From Sphingobacterium corticibacter (GTDB taxonomy: Bacteria; Bacteroidota; Bacteroidia; Sphingobacteriales; Sphingobacteriaceae), in the NCBI RefSeq assembly GCF_003076635.1, contig NZ_QDKG01000001.1:310001-374000 (forward strand): 64,000 bases of DNA, written 5' to 3'. Below the pieces are notes generated by a model, which did not search any database, had not been told where the DNA came from, and saw nothing but the letters and a program-made list of their open reading frames with translations. Positions within the stretch are counted from its first letter, which is position 1. Every line of letters starts with the position of its first letter. Shown piece after piece: positions 1 through 8,200 of this stretch. Both the position numbers and the translations under genes were made by a program.

Positions 1-922
1 AATCTTGACCATAGCAGTAGGGGAGGTACTCGTTGAATTCACCTTCTTCTTGTTTCGGAAGAATAACACCTTCTTTAATATCTGCCCATCGACCTATAAC
101 CACATTGGCATACTTAGTCATCTGGTACTTGGAGCGATCGAAATTGCCCTGTGCATCAGTAGCCTCCTTTATGCTTTCTTGTTTGATCTGTTCGATACGC
201 TCAAGGAAGTTGGTAGATAGGTTTTCGATGTTATCTAGGTAGGAGGTGTGGATGTGCAGCACGTTTGGATGCGTGGAAATTTGAACATCTACGCCATCAA
301 TTGTTTCGACTCGGTGCGTGTCTTTGATATACTGTTCATACACGAAGTGGGAATCGTCGGTCGGGTTCATAATCAGGATAATCCTGTTTTGGATTCCCTT
401 TTGACGGATCGAGAGCATAAGCTTTTCGTAGCTTTCAAAATCCGTCCATTCCTCCATCTCATCTCCAACGAAAGTCGTTAGACCTTGAATTGATTTCAGC
501 TTGGCCGTTTGGTTTCCGGATCCGGTTTTGATACCGCGGAACATAATCGGAACGCCCGACCTTTTGTTGATGACATTGTTTTTCTTGACCGTGAAAAACT
601 TAGTCGTACCTTCCAGATCGATCTTCTCCTGAAATTCCGGAATAACAGAATCAGCAGCCGAAGCCATCGTATAACGAGAGAAAAGAATGCTGTGACCTTT
701 CTCAAAACTCAATCTTTCAAGGAACAGGGAGCCGTTGAACGACTTTCCGCTACCACGGCCACCGGTAATGAGGATGATGAATTTCTTCTTATCCTCATAA
801 AGCGGTATAAATGGAGATGCAATTTTTATTTTAGGGCGCGTTCGACCTACACGCCGTTTACTCGCCGTCGAAATCTTCTTCGATCTCTGTATCGTCTGAA
901 TCTTCGCCCTGGTTGTTTGCAT
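1..922 (-). CDS. Phage terminase large subunit (partial, C-terminus beyond left edge)
   Basis: This is the ATPase/nuclease motor that packages phage DNA into proheads; the N-terminal ATPase part is in the window. Translating the minus strand gives an open frame with no stop to the edge, about 307 residues. Walker A (GGRGSGKS) lies at residues 54-61, and a Walker B-like segment ending in FVGDEMEE follows about 100 residues later. A motif with IMNPTDDSHFVYEQY fits the Terminase_3/PBSX-type large subunits. The ATG at 922 comes directly after an in-frame TAG, and the next Met falls after Walker A, so this start is nearly forced. It overlaps the small-subunit gene by 65 bp. The nuclease domain would be to the left, outside the window. 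Confidence 0.9.
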   Translation of the reverse strand, partial: MQTTRAKIQTIQRSKKISTASKRRVGRTRPKIKIASPFIPLYEDKKKFIILITGGRGSGKSFNGSLFLERLSFEKGHSILFSRYTMASAADSVIPEFQEKIDLEGTTKFFTVKKNNVINKRSGVPIMFRGIKTGSGNQTAKLKSIQGLTTFVGDEMEEWTDFESYEKLMLSIRQKGIQNRIILIMNPTDDSHFVYEQYIKDTHRVETIDGVDVQISTHPNVLHIHTSYLDNIENLSTNFLERIEQIKQESIKEATDAQGNFDRSKYQMTKYANVVIGRWADIKEGVILPKQEEGEFNEYLPYCYGQD

Positions 923-1391
923 CTAACCAACTATCTATTGAAATACTTCCATTCATGTTTATATCTTGCTCCATTTGCATTTTGGTAGCAATGTTCCACA
1001 TTTCAGGCTTTTTATGTTTCAGCCAAGCCATCGCTGCGCCGGTATCTGGAGGAAGTTCCGTTTCGGTTTCTTGAACTACTTCGACGTTCTGATATTCGCC
1101 ATCTTCGTTAGGCATAACCACCCATTTGCGAACGGTTGTCTTAACCTTCAATCCGGTTGCCCGTTTGAATAGGGAGTTCTCAACTAGCACTTCCAGTGGT
1201 TGCCGACCCTTTTTAAGAGCTTGATATAATTGAGGATTAGCGGATTTAAGTCTCGAAAAATGTTCTGCTGAAAGGTCAAGCAATTCTGCTATCTGACGAT
1301 CATCATAACCATCCCTTGCCCATCCCTCAATCTGTAGCAGAAACATGGCGTCAGTATAATCATGTTTAGGATCTCTGCCTTTTTTTGCCAT
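858..1391 (-). CDS. Phage terminase small subunit
   Basis: This is the DNA-recognition partner of the large terminase, 177 aa. Residues about 25-55 (DRQIAELLDLSAEHFSRLK) look like a helix-turn-helix. The central part carries the VENSLFKRATG segment and the C-terminal part the PPDTGAAMAWLKHKKPEMW segment that recur in terminase small subunits of this type. The tail is very acidic (DSDDTEIEEDFDGE). It lies directly upstream of the large subunit on the same strand and overlaps it, as expected for a packaging module. The assignment rests on motif and position; no alignment was run. Confidence 0.85.
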   Translation of the reverse strand: MAKKGRDPKHDYTDAMFLLQIEGWARDGYDDRQIAELLDLSAEHFSRLKSANPQLYQALKKGRQPLEVLVENSLFKRATGLKVKTTVRKWVVMPNEDGEYQNVEVVQETETELPPDTGAAMAWLKHKKPEMWNIATKMQMEQDINMNGSISIDSWLDANNQGEDSDDTEIEEDFDGE

Positions 1392-1442
1392 ATTCTGTAT
1401 CTATTTATATTTAGTTATATTTTGCCCACACGGTGGAGACAG

Positions 1443-2156
1443 TTAATAGACGATTTCTACCATGTCGTCCAACGTCTCTCCTTGAATGATGTTATCAGTG
1501 GGATTGAAATTGAAGCGGTGCATAAACTGCTCTTTTGCTTTCGCTGATTTAAACAATAATGTCACATACGTTTCGCGATCTGCCATATCATCAATTGCCT
1601 TTTCTCGGACAGCCTCTTTTTTCGATTGGATGTCCTGCTTCTTCTCGGCTGCGGACTTGACCTTTTCAAGCTCGCGCATTGTTTCAAATGGATCTACGTC
1701 GTCGGCGATATCAGTAGAAGATGGCAATTCGATACCGGCTAGCTGTAAGTCAAATGTATCTAATCCTGCAAGATCGTAGTCTATATCGGTGATCATCCGT
1801 GCAAGTAGATCGCTATCCGTTTCGCCTTGTGCGCTTTTGTTGTTTAAGAATAGGTTTTGCTCTTTCTCTTCTTTTATGGATAGACTGACCTTTTCGACCG
1901 TTAGCACGTAGTCGTTTTTGTTATCGTCTGAATAGTTGTGGAGTTCGTCTAGGATCTTAACCTTTTGGTGACCGCCTACAATATTTCCAGTCTTTTCGTT
2001 CCACACGATGCCGCCCATCACACCTAAGCGTTTGATATTAGCTTTGAGCTTCTTTTTCGCGGACTCGCTGATCTTTCGAGGATTATAGTCGGCGAAGGAT
2101 ATTTCGGATCGTTGAATTTGAACCGATTCGGAGGATACGTACTTACTTAGCTGCAT
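1443..2156 (-). CDS. ParB/sulfiredoxin-like domain protein, phage-borne
   Basis: The 237-aa protein has an N-terminal ParB-like fold: an ADYNPRKIS segment (about residues 22-30), a KLKANIKRLG helix, then TGNIVGGHQKVKIL, equivalent to the ParB box in which GGH(Q/H)R contacts nucleotide. The second half is charged and predicted helical (residues about 150-205, rich in Lys/Glu). It overlaps the upstream PP-loop gene by 14 bp, so the two are likely translated together. A ParB-like/PAPS-reductase-like pair resembles E. coli IbrB/IbrA, which are prophage-associated. It is not a plasmid-partition ParB: there is no ParA beside it and no central HTH is evident. The function is unknown; nuclease, NTP-binding or DNA-modification roles are all possible. 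Confidence 0.75.
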   Translation of the reverse strand: MQLSKYVSSESVQIQRSEISFADYNPRKISESAKKKLKANIKRLGVMGGIVWNEKTGNIVGGHQKVKILDELHNYSDDNKNDYVLTVEKVSLSIKEEKEQNLFLNNKSAQGETDSDLLARMITDIDYDLAGLDTFDLQLAGIELPSSTDIADDVDPFETMRELEKVKSAAEKKQDIQSKKEAVREKAIDDMADRETYVTLLFKSAKAKEQFMHRFNFNPTDNIIQGETLDDMVEIVY

Positions 2157-2826
2157 GCTGTTGATCGTATTGATATAGTATTACTTCGCTCATAGGATAA
2201 GCTGCTATGATTTTGGCATAATCCTGGGGAAAGCGTTCGCGGAGAAATAGCAAGCATTCTACATTGAAGCCAATCCCATTGCTAGCCTTCTTTCCGTAAA
2301 TGATCGGGGAGGGAAGGTTACGGCTTTTGATGTATGCCAACACCTCGCCGTTTTTCCAAAGGCTAAGTGGATACGCCTTTTTTGTTTTCTCGTTGATGCC
2401 TTCCAATTCATAACCCATAAGCATAACGCGACGATGGAGGCTATCGGCTTTCTTCATTCCAAAAAAGGACCATTCAATTCCGGTTTCTGCTCTGACTTCG
2501 TTATCAATATCCTTTAGCTTTTTGAGCTTAACACTTTTGTCCGGAATGCAGTAGCTTCCTGATTTATGGATATACGTTAGATTCCAATGTGGTTTCTGAA
2601 TGATACGGACGTTAGGATATCTAGCTTCAATATCTTTCAAGTAGATTTCGACGTGATCTAAGCCTTTAACGAAATACATGAACACACATACCACTTCATC
2701 AAACTCTTTCGACATAAGATCAAGAAGAGCTATGCTGTCTTTGCCAGCACTGTAAAAAAGGATAGCACGATTAGTTTGTTTGCTAACCGTGCTGATCACC
2801 TGTTTTGCATGCTGAATGATATTCAT
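2143..2826 (-). CDS. PAPS-reductase-family PP-loop protein (IbrA-like), phage-borne
   Basis: The 227-aa protein belongs to the adenine nucleotide alpha-hydrolase/PAPS reductase superfamily. A PP-loop (YSAGKDSI) lies at about residues 25-32, followed by a long LPxPxxYG-like segment (RNLPSPIIYG). It lacks the C-terminal ECGLH motif of assimilatory PAPS reductases, so sulfate reduction is unlikely. Its start codon overlaps the stop of the 39-aa ORF (TAATG), and its 3' end overlaps the ParB-like gene. Relatives in phages are usually annotated only as phosphoadenosine phosphosulfate reductase family. Nucleotide-dependent modification of DNA or tRNA is a reasonable guess, not shown by sequence. Confidence 0.8.
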   Translation of the reverse strand: MNIIQHAKQVISTVSKQTNRAILFYSAGKDSIALLDLMSKEFDEVVCVFMYFVKGLDHVEIYLKDIEARYPNVRIIQKPHWNLTYIHKSGSYCIPDKSVKLKKLKDIDNEVRAETGIEWSFFGMKKADSLHRRVMLMGYELEGINEKTKKAYPLSLWKNGEVLAYIKSRNLPSPIIYGKKASNGIGFNVECLLFLRERFPQDYAKIIAAYPMSEVILYQYDQQHAAK

Positions 2827-2945
2827 TAGCCAGCCGCTACACCGAATGCTGCTCGCATGTCACGGTATCTCTGATTTCTTGTTACGAATCGACCTCCTCT
2901 ACCAATAGGGCCGCCGACTGTTGTTGATGCTGATCTACGTCTCAT
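2826..2945 (-). CDS. Small Arg-rich phage protein, 39 aa
   Basis: A short ORF fills the gap between the ASCH gene and the PP-loop gene. The product starts MRRRSAS, has a Gly/Arg-rich middle (GGPIGRGGRF) and ends FGVAAG; net charge is strongly positive. Its TAA stop shares one base with the ATG of the PP-loop gene (TAATG), a typical coupling arrangement. It also sits in a gap that otherwise would be unusually long for this tightly packed module. I do not recognise a family. A nucleic-acid-binding or internal virion peptide is possible. Confidence 0.5.
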   Translation of the reverse strand: MRRRSASTTVGGPIGRGGRFVTRNQRYRDMRAAFGVAAG

Positions 2946-2959
2946 TTTATAAAATTTAG

Positions 2960-3319
2960 TTAACAAATGATTTTGCCTAGTTCATAACGGATAATCGCAG
3001 CTGTGTACGTTTCGCCATCATGTTCATAAGTAATTTCATCGCCAGTAGCTTCATCAAAGAGAATAACTGTGTAACTTTCCTTCACTTCGACAATCATTTT
3101 TTCTCTGGTTCCTTTGTATGCACCTGTTAAAAAGGTGATGGTGTCATACTTTCGGGTTACAGGCTCGTCTTTCTCGTCTTCTAAAACAAAGCCTTCGTCA
3201 TCGACTTCACAATACTTCGAAATGTTGTTAGGTCGAATTTCTCTCTCTTCAAACTTCTTTTCACCAGCTTTGATTTGATCAAAATAGGTTTGCTTGATTG
3301 ACAGCGTCAAATTACTCAT
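2960..3319 (-). CDS. ASCH-domain protein, phage-borne
   Basis: The 119-aa protein begins with LSIKQTYFDQIKAGEKKFEE followed by REIRP, the recognisable N-terminal signature of ASCH domains (PUA-like fold, RNA or modified-base binding). A later TITFLTGAYKGTREKMIVEV strand segment fits the second part of the fold. ASCH proteins include an N4-acetylcytidine amidohydrolase, but many phage members have no known activity. It leads the run ASCH, 39-aa ORF, PP-loop protein, ParB-like protein and terminases on the minus strand. The start at 3319 gives the expected N-terminus. Confidence 0.8.
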   Translation of the reverse strand: MSNLTLSIKQTYFDQIKAGEKKFEEREIRPNNISKYCEVDDEGFVLEDEKDEPVTRKYDTITFLTGAYKGTREKMIVEVKESYTVILFDEATGDEITYEHDGETYTAAIIRYELGKIIC

Positions 3320-3399
3320 GATGATATAAAATTAGTGGTTAATAAATTGGTGACACATTTTATAGCGCTGTATAAGTTGCACGTTTTATTATGTGGGTA

Positions 3400-3429
3400 A
3401 AAAATAATAGAGCCAGTTGAAGGCTCTAT
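3400..3429 (-). terminator. Intrinsic terminator downstream of DUF3560 gene
   Basis: On the minus strand an 8-bp stem (ATAGAGCC / GGCTCTAT, arms at 3422-3429 and 3407-3414, loop of 7) is followed by a T-rich run. It lies 19 bp past the stop of the DUF3560 gene and separates that transcript from the ASCH-to-terminase genes. Confidence 0.7.
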
Positions 3430-3447
3430 CATGTATGTTCGTAATTT

Positions 3448-4089
3448 TTAAGCCCAAAGCTTCTGAGCTAATTGAAGTTTTTTCGTCAGCTCGTTAACAT
3501 CCCTCTTCGCGTATGTCAAGGAAAATGAATGTGATCTTTCGACTTTTCCAGACTTCAGATCTTCGTGAAGCTTCTTCGCTTGCTCAAGTTTAAATTCATA
3601 AAAATCCAAACTCTCGGGCATAGACAAGTTGATATCGTTAGCTTTCTTTTCCCAGTATTCGGCGCGCTGCTCGTATTCTTCTGCTTTGTCAGCAAATTTT
3701 ACAGCGTTAGCCATACGATTATGATTTCGTTCAATGAGTGCACGGTGTCTCTTTTCGCTATGGTGGCCAACTTTAATAGGTTCCCCTAGTGATAAGAAGT
3801 CTTTACCTTCTTGAGATGCTTCGTAATAATTGTTGCTTTTGCCGGTAGCGTTGCTACTAGCCGATATGAGGCGATCGGCTTTGTTTTTGGCACGTTGTTG
3901 TGAGTTGAAACCGTCGGTGCGGGTTATCGAGAAGTAGTAGTGACCATCTTTTTCTATTACCAGGTTGTGAACTTCACATTCGTTCTCTTTCCCGTACTTT
4001 GTGGTCACATTGATGATTGCGCCTTTTTCGTGTAGTTCGGTGCACTTTGCTACGAAGACGTTCGGGCAAAATTTAGCGTATGTATTCAT
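3448..4089 (-). CDS. DUF3560 domain-containing protein
   Basis: The protein is 213 aa from the chosen start. The diagnostic piece is GEPIKVGHHSEKRHRALIER followed by a coiled-coil-like stretch (NRMANAVKFADKAEEYEQRAEYWEKKA), characteristic of DUF3560. These proteins are found on plasmids, phages and other mobile elements and have no assigned activity. A longer frame opens at 4116, but a TAnnTTTG promoter box at 4114-4121 overlaps that codon, so the ATG at 4089 is preferred. The gene has its own promoter and terminator, so it appears to be transcribed alone. Confidence 0.8.
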   Translation of the reverse strand: MNTYAKFCPNVFVAKCTELHEKGAIINVTTKYGKENECEVHNLVIEKDGHYYFSITRTDGFNSQQRAKNKADRLISASSNATGKSNNYYEASQEGKDFLSLGEPIKVGHHSEKRHRALIERNHNRMANAVKFADKAEEYEQRAEYWEKKANDINLSMPESLDFYEFKLEQAKKLHEDLKSGKVERSHSFSLTYAKRDVNELTKKLQLAQKLWA

Positions 4090-4113
4090 ATCTTTTTTGT
4101 GTGTTACTTTACA

Positions 4114-4121
4114 CAAAGATA
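4114..4121 (-). promoter_or_regulatory. Bacteroidota -7 box (TATCTTTG) for DUF3560 gene
   Basis: The minus-strand TATCTTTG matches the TAnnTTTG consensus of the Bacteroidota housekeeping sigma factor exactly. It lies 24 bp upstream of the ATG at 4089. No clear -33 TTG is seen at the usual spacing; the upstream DNA is almost pure A/T. Confidence 0.6.
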
Positions 4122-4181
4122 CGATTTAAAAACAATATATAATAATATTGTATTATATATTTTTCAATTATAACTTTAAAG

Positions 4182-4415
4182 TTATTCCCCGATAAATTTT
4201 ATCAAGTCATCTCTCAAGGAAATTAAAGCCTTACGAGCGGCATCCTCATCATGTGGTAATATCCGCTGCTTTCCAGATCCAGATTCAGTTTCTTTCAACT
4301 TGTTTGAGAGCTTTGTCTTGGCGGTGTTCTGAGTTACATTCGGGTACATATGGTATGAAAGACCGACCAAATTAATTTTGTCCCGATGCTTTTCGATCAA
4401 TTCTTTAAATGTCAT
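4182..4415 (-). CDS. Hypothetical prophage protein, 77 aa
   Basis: This small basic protein starts MTFKELIEKHRDKINLVGLSYHMYP and has a second half rich in Lys/Arg and Asp/Glu helices (DAARKALISLRDDLIKFIGE). The N-terminal ELIEKHRDKINLVGLS could be a helix-turn-helix, which would suit a small phage regulator or excisionase-type protein at the end of the element. I do not recognise a family. It is the last phage-side gene before the putative attachment site. A TATATTTG box lies only 3 bp before the ATG. Confidence 0.55.
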   Translation of the reverse strand: MTFKELIEKHRDKINLVGLSYHMYPNVTQNTAKTKLSNKLKETESGSGKQRILPHDEDAARKALISLRDDLIKFIGE

Positions 4416-4418
4416 TTA

Positions 4419-4426
4419 CAAATATA
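4419..4426 (-). promoter_or_regulatory. Possible -7 box (TATATTTG), near-leaderless
   Basis: TATATTTG on the minus strand fits TAnnTTTG and ends 3 bp before the ATG at 4415. If used, the transcript would begin at or just inside the start codon, i.e. leaderless. The surrounding sequence is AT-rich, so a chance match is possible. Confidence 0.35.
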
Positions 4427-4537
4427 TGTATATATTATTATATCGGAGCTTTGCATGTAAGAAGTGTGTGCAATTTTGTGTGCAGTTTGCTTAATCATTA
4501 CTTTATTGAATTGCTAATGAGTACTTTGCTTATTTAA

Positions 4538-4560
4538 TTCGTAGCCTGCTCCCCGCTACT
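4538..4560 (+). other. Putative prophage attachment site (tRNA-Gly-like 3' end fragment)
   Basis: The stretch reads as the last part of a tRNA: TTCG (partial T-loop), CCTGC (3' T-stem, 4545-4549), TCCCCGC (3' acceptor strand, 4550-4556), discriminator T, then ACT. It would pair with a 5' acceptor GCGGGGA, as in tRNA-Gly. The 5' part of the tRNA is absent: the expected T-stem partner GCAGG is not there. A rho-independent terminator follows at once. This is what remains when a phage integrates into a tRNA 3' end and rebuilds the gene at the other junction. The intact tRNA would be beyond the left edge. Confidence 0.45.
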
Positions 4561-4562
4561 AA

Positions 4563-4592
4563 AAAAAGCTTCAAGGAAACTTGAAGCTTTTT
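4563..4592. terminator. Strong bidirectional terminator at prophage/host junction
   Basis: A perfect 13-bp stem (arms 4563-4575 and 4580-4592) closes a GAAA tetraloop, with A- and T-runs on the two sides. It would terminate the former tRNA transcript on the plus strand and the lipoprotein gene at 4618-4890 on the minus strand. Confidence 0.85.
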
Positions 4593-4617
4593 GCGTTTGA
4601 AGACGTTTCCTGCTAGA

Positions 4618-4890
4618 TTATTGTCTCTCGTCTGTATCTGCTGATTTTGATAAATCTATTATCATAGATTGCTCCGTGTAGTTTTCGAAACGAATGCGAA
4701 CAGAGCCATCCGCATTGTTGAATGCATAAGAAATTCCAAGCGTGTCATTTCCACTATAGAAGGTGCTATCAGTCACATTTTTTTGCATATCAATGCCTTG
4801 CAGTGTAGCGAGATAGTGTGTTGAGCAGCTAAAGAATAGTGGTATGGTAAGGAGTGCAATCCAAAGGAATTTGAAGGAAGGTTGTAGCAT
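4618..4890 (-). CDS. Small putative lipoprotein, 90 aa
   Basis: A hydrophobic signal segment (residues 8-20) ends in a lipobox-like LFFSC with Cys at 22, so the mature part is probably lipid-anchored. The rest (about 68 residues) is beta-rich with no motif I recognise. The closing strand segment IRFENYTEQSMIIDLSKSA looks like the inner part of a longer domain, and the last residues (DTDERQ) change character; the gene ends close to the prophage junction. It may therefore be C-terminally shortened, but this is inference only. Confidence 0.6.
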   Translation of the reverse strand: MLQPSFKFLWIALLTIPLFFSCSTHYLATLQGIDMQKNVTDSTFYSGNDTLGISYAFNNADGSVRIRFENYTEQSMIIDLSKSADTDERQ

Positions 4891-5014
4891 AATAATTCAG
4901 TATCGTGTTGTTCCTAATATAAGGAATAAATCTAGTATGCATAAGTGATTAAAGAATTTTTTGTTCAATTTGCTTCCTAAAAGTTCAAGTTGTTGTATTT
5001 CTTTTAAAATGTTA

Positions 5015-5060
5015 AATCTATAGATTAAATAGTATTTATAGTTTACTTAATTTATCTTTG
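5015..5060 (+). promoter_or_regulatory. Upstream region of SusC locus 1: palindrome plus -7 box
   Basis: TATCTTTG at 5053-5060 matches the Bacteroidota -7 consensus. A perfect 12-bp palindrome (AATCTATAGATT, 5015-5026) lies 26 bp upstream, where a regulator could touch the -33 region. The leader to the ATG at 5209 would be about 140 nt. The rest of the 318-bp gap (4891-5208) shows no ORF. Confidence 0.5.
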
Positions 5061-5208
5061 ATTAATATTGTTAATCTCAACGATGTTTTGTGCGCATGGT
5101 TTTCGGATTTGGTCAGTGTCAAGTATTTGATCGACTGAATCGGTGTTTTTAAAGGGGATTATATTTATTGATTAGGTCATAATAGTCAGGGTAAATAATT
5201 AGAAATTC

Positions 5209-8200
5209 ATGCAACCATCACCAACTTTTCCCATTAGATTTATCATCTCACTTTACCTAGTAATTCCTTTAATAGGGTATGGGCAAATCGATACCAAGCC
5301 GATTATAAATGCTACAATATATGGTAGGATAATAGATTCTATAGATAGCGTACCAATTGCAGGTGCTTCGATACAATTAGAAGGAGTAACGCATACCGTC
5401 GTAACCGACAAGGACGGTTCATTTCGATTTGTCACCGGGCAACAACTGCCTGCTACGGTGTTTATTAAGTCAATAGGATACGAAGTACGGACTGTTGTGA
5501 TAAGCCACGTGCCTTTTGATATCGCATTGCAACCGTTGCTCAATCAATTTGACGATGTGGTAGTTACGGGCTATGCCGCTCAAAGTAGACGACTCTACAC
5601 GGGTGCCGCATCTCAAATAAAATCTGAAGCATTGGAAAATCGACCAGCGCAATCGTTTGATCAGTTGCTGGGTGGACAAGCTGCTGGTGTAAATATTGTG
5701 CAACCCAGTGGAGCATTAAATGCGACACCAGTTTTCCGAATTCGAGGAATCAATTCTATTACATCATCTGTCTATCCTTTAATAATCGTTGATGGTGTTA
5801 CCGTATTCACAGGCTCGGCAGGAGGGGATGTGGGTAATAACCCTTTGGCAAATATAAATCCTGAAGATATTGAGTCGATGGACGTGTTGAAAGATGCGTC
5901 TGCTAGTGCTATTTATGGTTCACGAGCGGCCAACGGCGTTTTGATTATCACCACAAAGAAAGGTAAGCTGGGAACACCTTCGGCCGGATATAATAATTGG
6001 TTGAGTATAAGTAGACCCTTCAATTTGCCTCCCGTACTCGGCGTGTACGATTACATTAAGCTAAAAAACGAGGCGCGCCTAAATGCTGGATTATCGCCAG
6101 GATTTGTGCTTGGTACTGATACGCAAGGTAATATTATTCAGACTGATTGGTACAATGTGGCTTACCAAACTGCTGTATCTCAAAATCACCACCTCTACCT
6201 TTCGGGAGCGGCGCCTCGTACGAGCTATTACGCGAGTGCTAATTTTACGGATCAAAATGGGATCGTCCGAACCAATAAATTTCAACAAAAAGGGATACGA
6301 TTTAATATAGATCATCAGCTGCATTCTCGGGTCAATATAGGATTGAGTACAGGATATACCATATCTCAAAATGAAGGACCGGATACAGGAGCCATCGGGC
6401 CAAATACAATTGCTTCATCCTCCGGAACAGATGTAAATGCACAGTATATAGGTGATCAGCCACTCGCTCGATTGACTTATATATTGCCGCCGAATGTACC
6501 GATTTACTTGCCAAATGGTGATTACAACATTAACCAGACGAATGGAAACATTGGTTATGGGGCAAATGATCCAGCTTTGGGAGTCTTTAATGCATATAAT
6601 TTGCAGACCTTGCTTGATCACGATACAAATAAGTCCGCGAGTAACTCTTTGCTTGGGAGTATTTATGCAGAGGTAGAAATATTTAAATCTCTAAAATTTA
6701 GAACACTATACGGATTAAATGATCTTAGGGTCGAAAATACGAACTTCCGTAACCCTATGAGTGGGGATGGCTTTGCAACCAATGGCTTAGCAAGTAATAA
6801 TGCGACCAGATATCAACGCGCTAACTGGACCAATACACTCATTTTCACGGAGACTTTTCAAGCAGATCATCACTTGAATGTACTGCTAGGACATGAATAT
6901 ATAAAGACAGACATAGCAGGTTGGGGAGCGACTCGGACGGGTATGTCAGATCCATCTTTTACCAGCTTTCAAGGAGGTTGGCTGAATATTGTTCCAGCAA
7001 ATAATATTCAGACGGAGAATGCCATTATCTCTTATTTCACCAACATTAACTATGCCTACAAAAGCAAATACTTGATTAGCATAAATGCACGAAGAGATGG
7101 TCTTTCTGCCCTAGCAGATGGTAACAAATGGGGTAATTTCGGTGGTGGTGCTCTTGGGTGGAATATTTCTGAGGAGCGTTTTTTTAAAGAAAGCACACTT
7201 TCTCAATCACTCAACGCACTTAAGGTTCGGGCGAGCTATGGGGTAGTGGGAAATAGCAGTTTAAATGATTATGCGGCCCTATCCATTTATGATGCCAGCA
7301 CCTATGCCGGTTCGCCTACTTTACGATTTGCGCAGGCGGGCAACCCAGATCTGCAATGGGAATCTAGTAAAAAATTTAATGTCGGATTTGATCTAGGTTT
7401 TTTAAATAACCGTGTACTTGTCACGGGTGAGTATTATCGAAATAATGTCGACAATCTTATCTTAAGTGCACCACAAGCATCCTCGCTTGGAATCCCAGGT
7501 AATGCAGTAACCGCCAATGTGGGGTCGCTATATAATCAAGGATTCGAATTTACGATACAGGCCAATATTTTGCAAAAAGGTGTATTTCGATGGTCCGCTA
7601 ATGCGAACCTGTCCACCCTCAAAAATCGGGTAACTTCATTAGGCGATGGAGGAGATATATACCCAACCTCGTTAAGCACATTTGGTATTCAAAATATGAC
7701 GCGTGAAGGCTATTCGGTAGGGTCTATTTTCGCTGTACAGACAGATGGTGTCAATCCAGATAATGGCAACAGAATTTTCATCAACAGAAATGATGAACGG
7801 GTACAGTACGATGCCTTGAATCGGAGTTTTAGTTACCTAGATGGGTCAGTTGCTCCGCAAATTGATAATTATGGAGATGGTCGCATAGTAGGGAATTCTC
7901 TGCCAAGTTATTATGGAGGTATAAACAGCAATATGTACTATAAAAACTTTGACCTCCTGGTCGGAATTATTTTTTCGGGTGGCAATAAATTGCATAATGG
8001 TACTAAAGCTACGTTATCGGATCAACGTTATTTTAACAATGGGACGTTTATTTTAGATCGATGGACTGCCCCGGGTCAGATTACTGATGTGCCCAAAGTG
8101 GTTTGGGGAGATAGTTTTTCCAACGGTTTTTCAAGCTCCATATCTTCCAACGTCGAAGATGGGAGTTTCGCCAAGCTAAAAAATGTGGCCATTGGTTATC

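Noticed and set aside
1443..2156. Plasmid partition ParB / plasmid origin
   Set aside because: No ParA, no parS-like repeats, and the gene is embedded in a phage packaging module.
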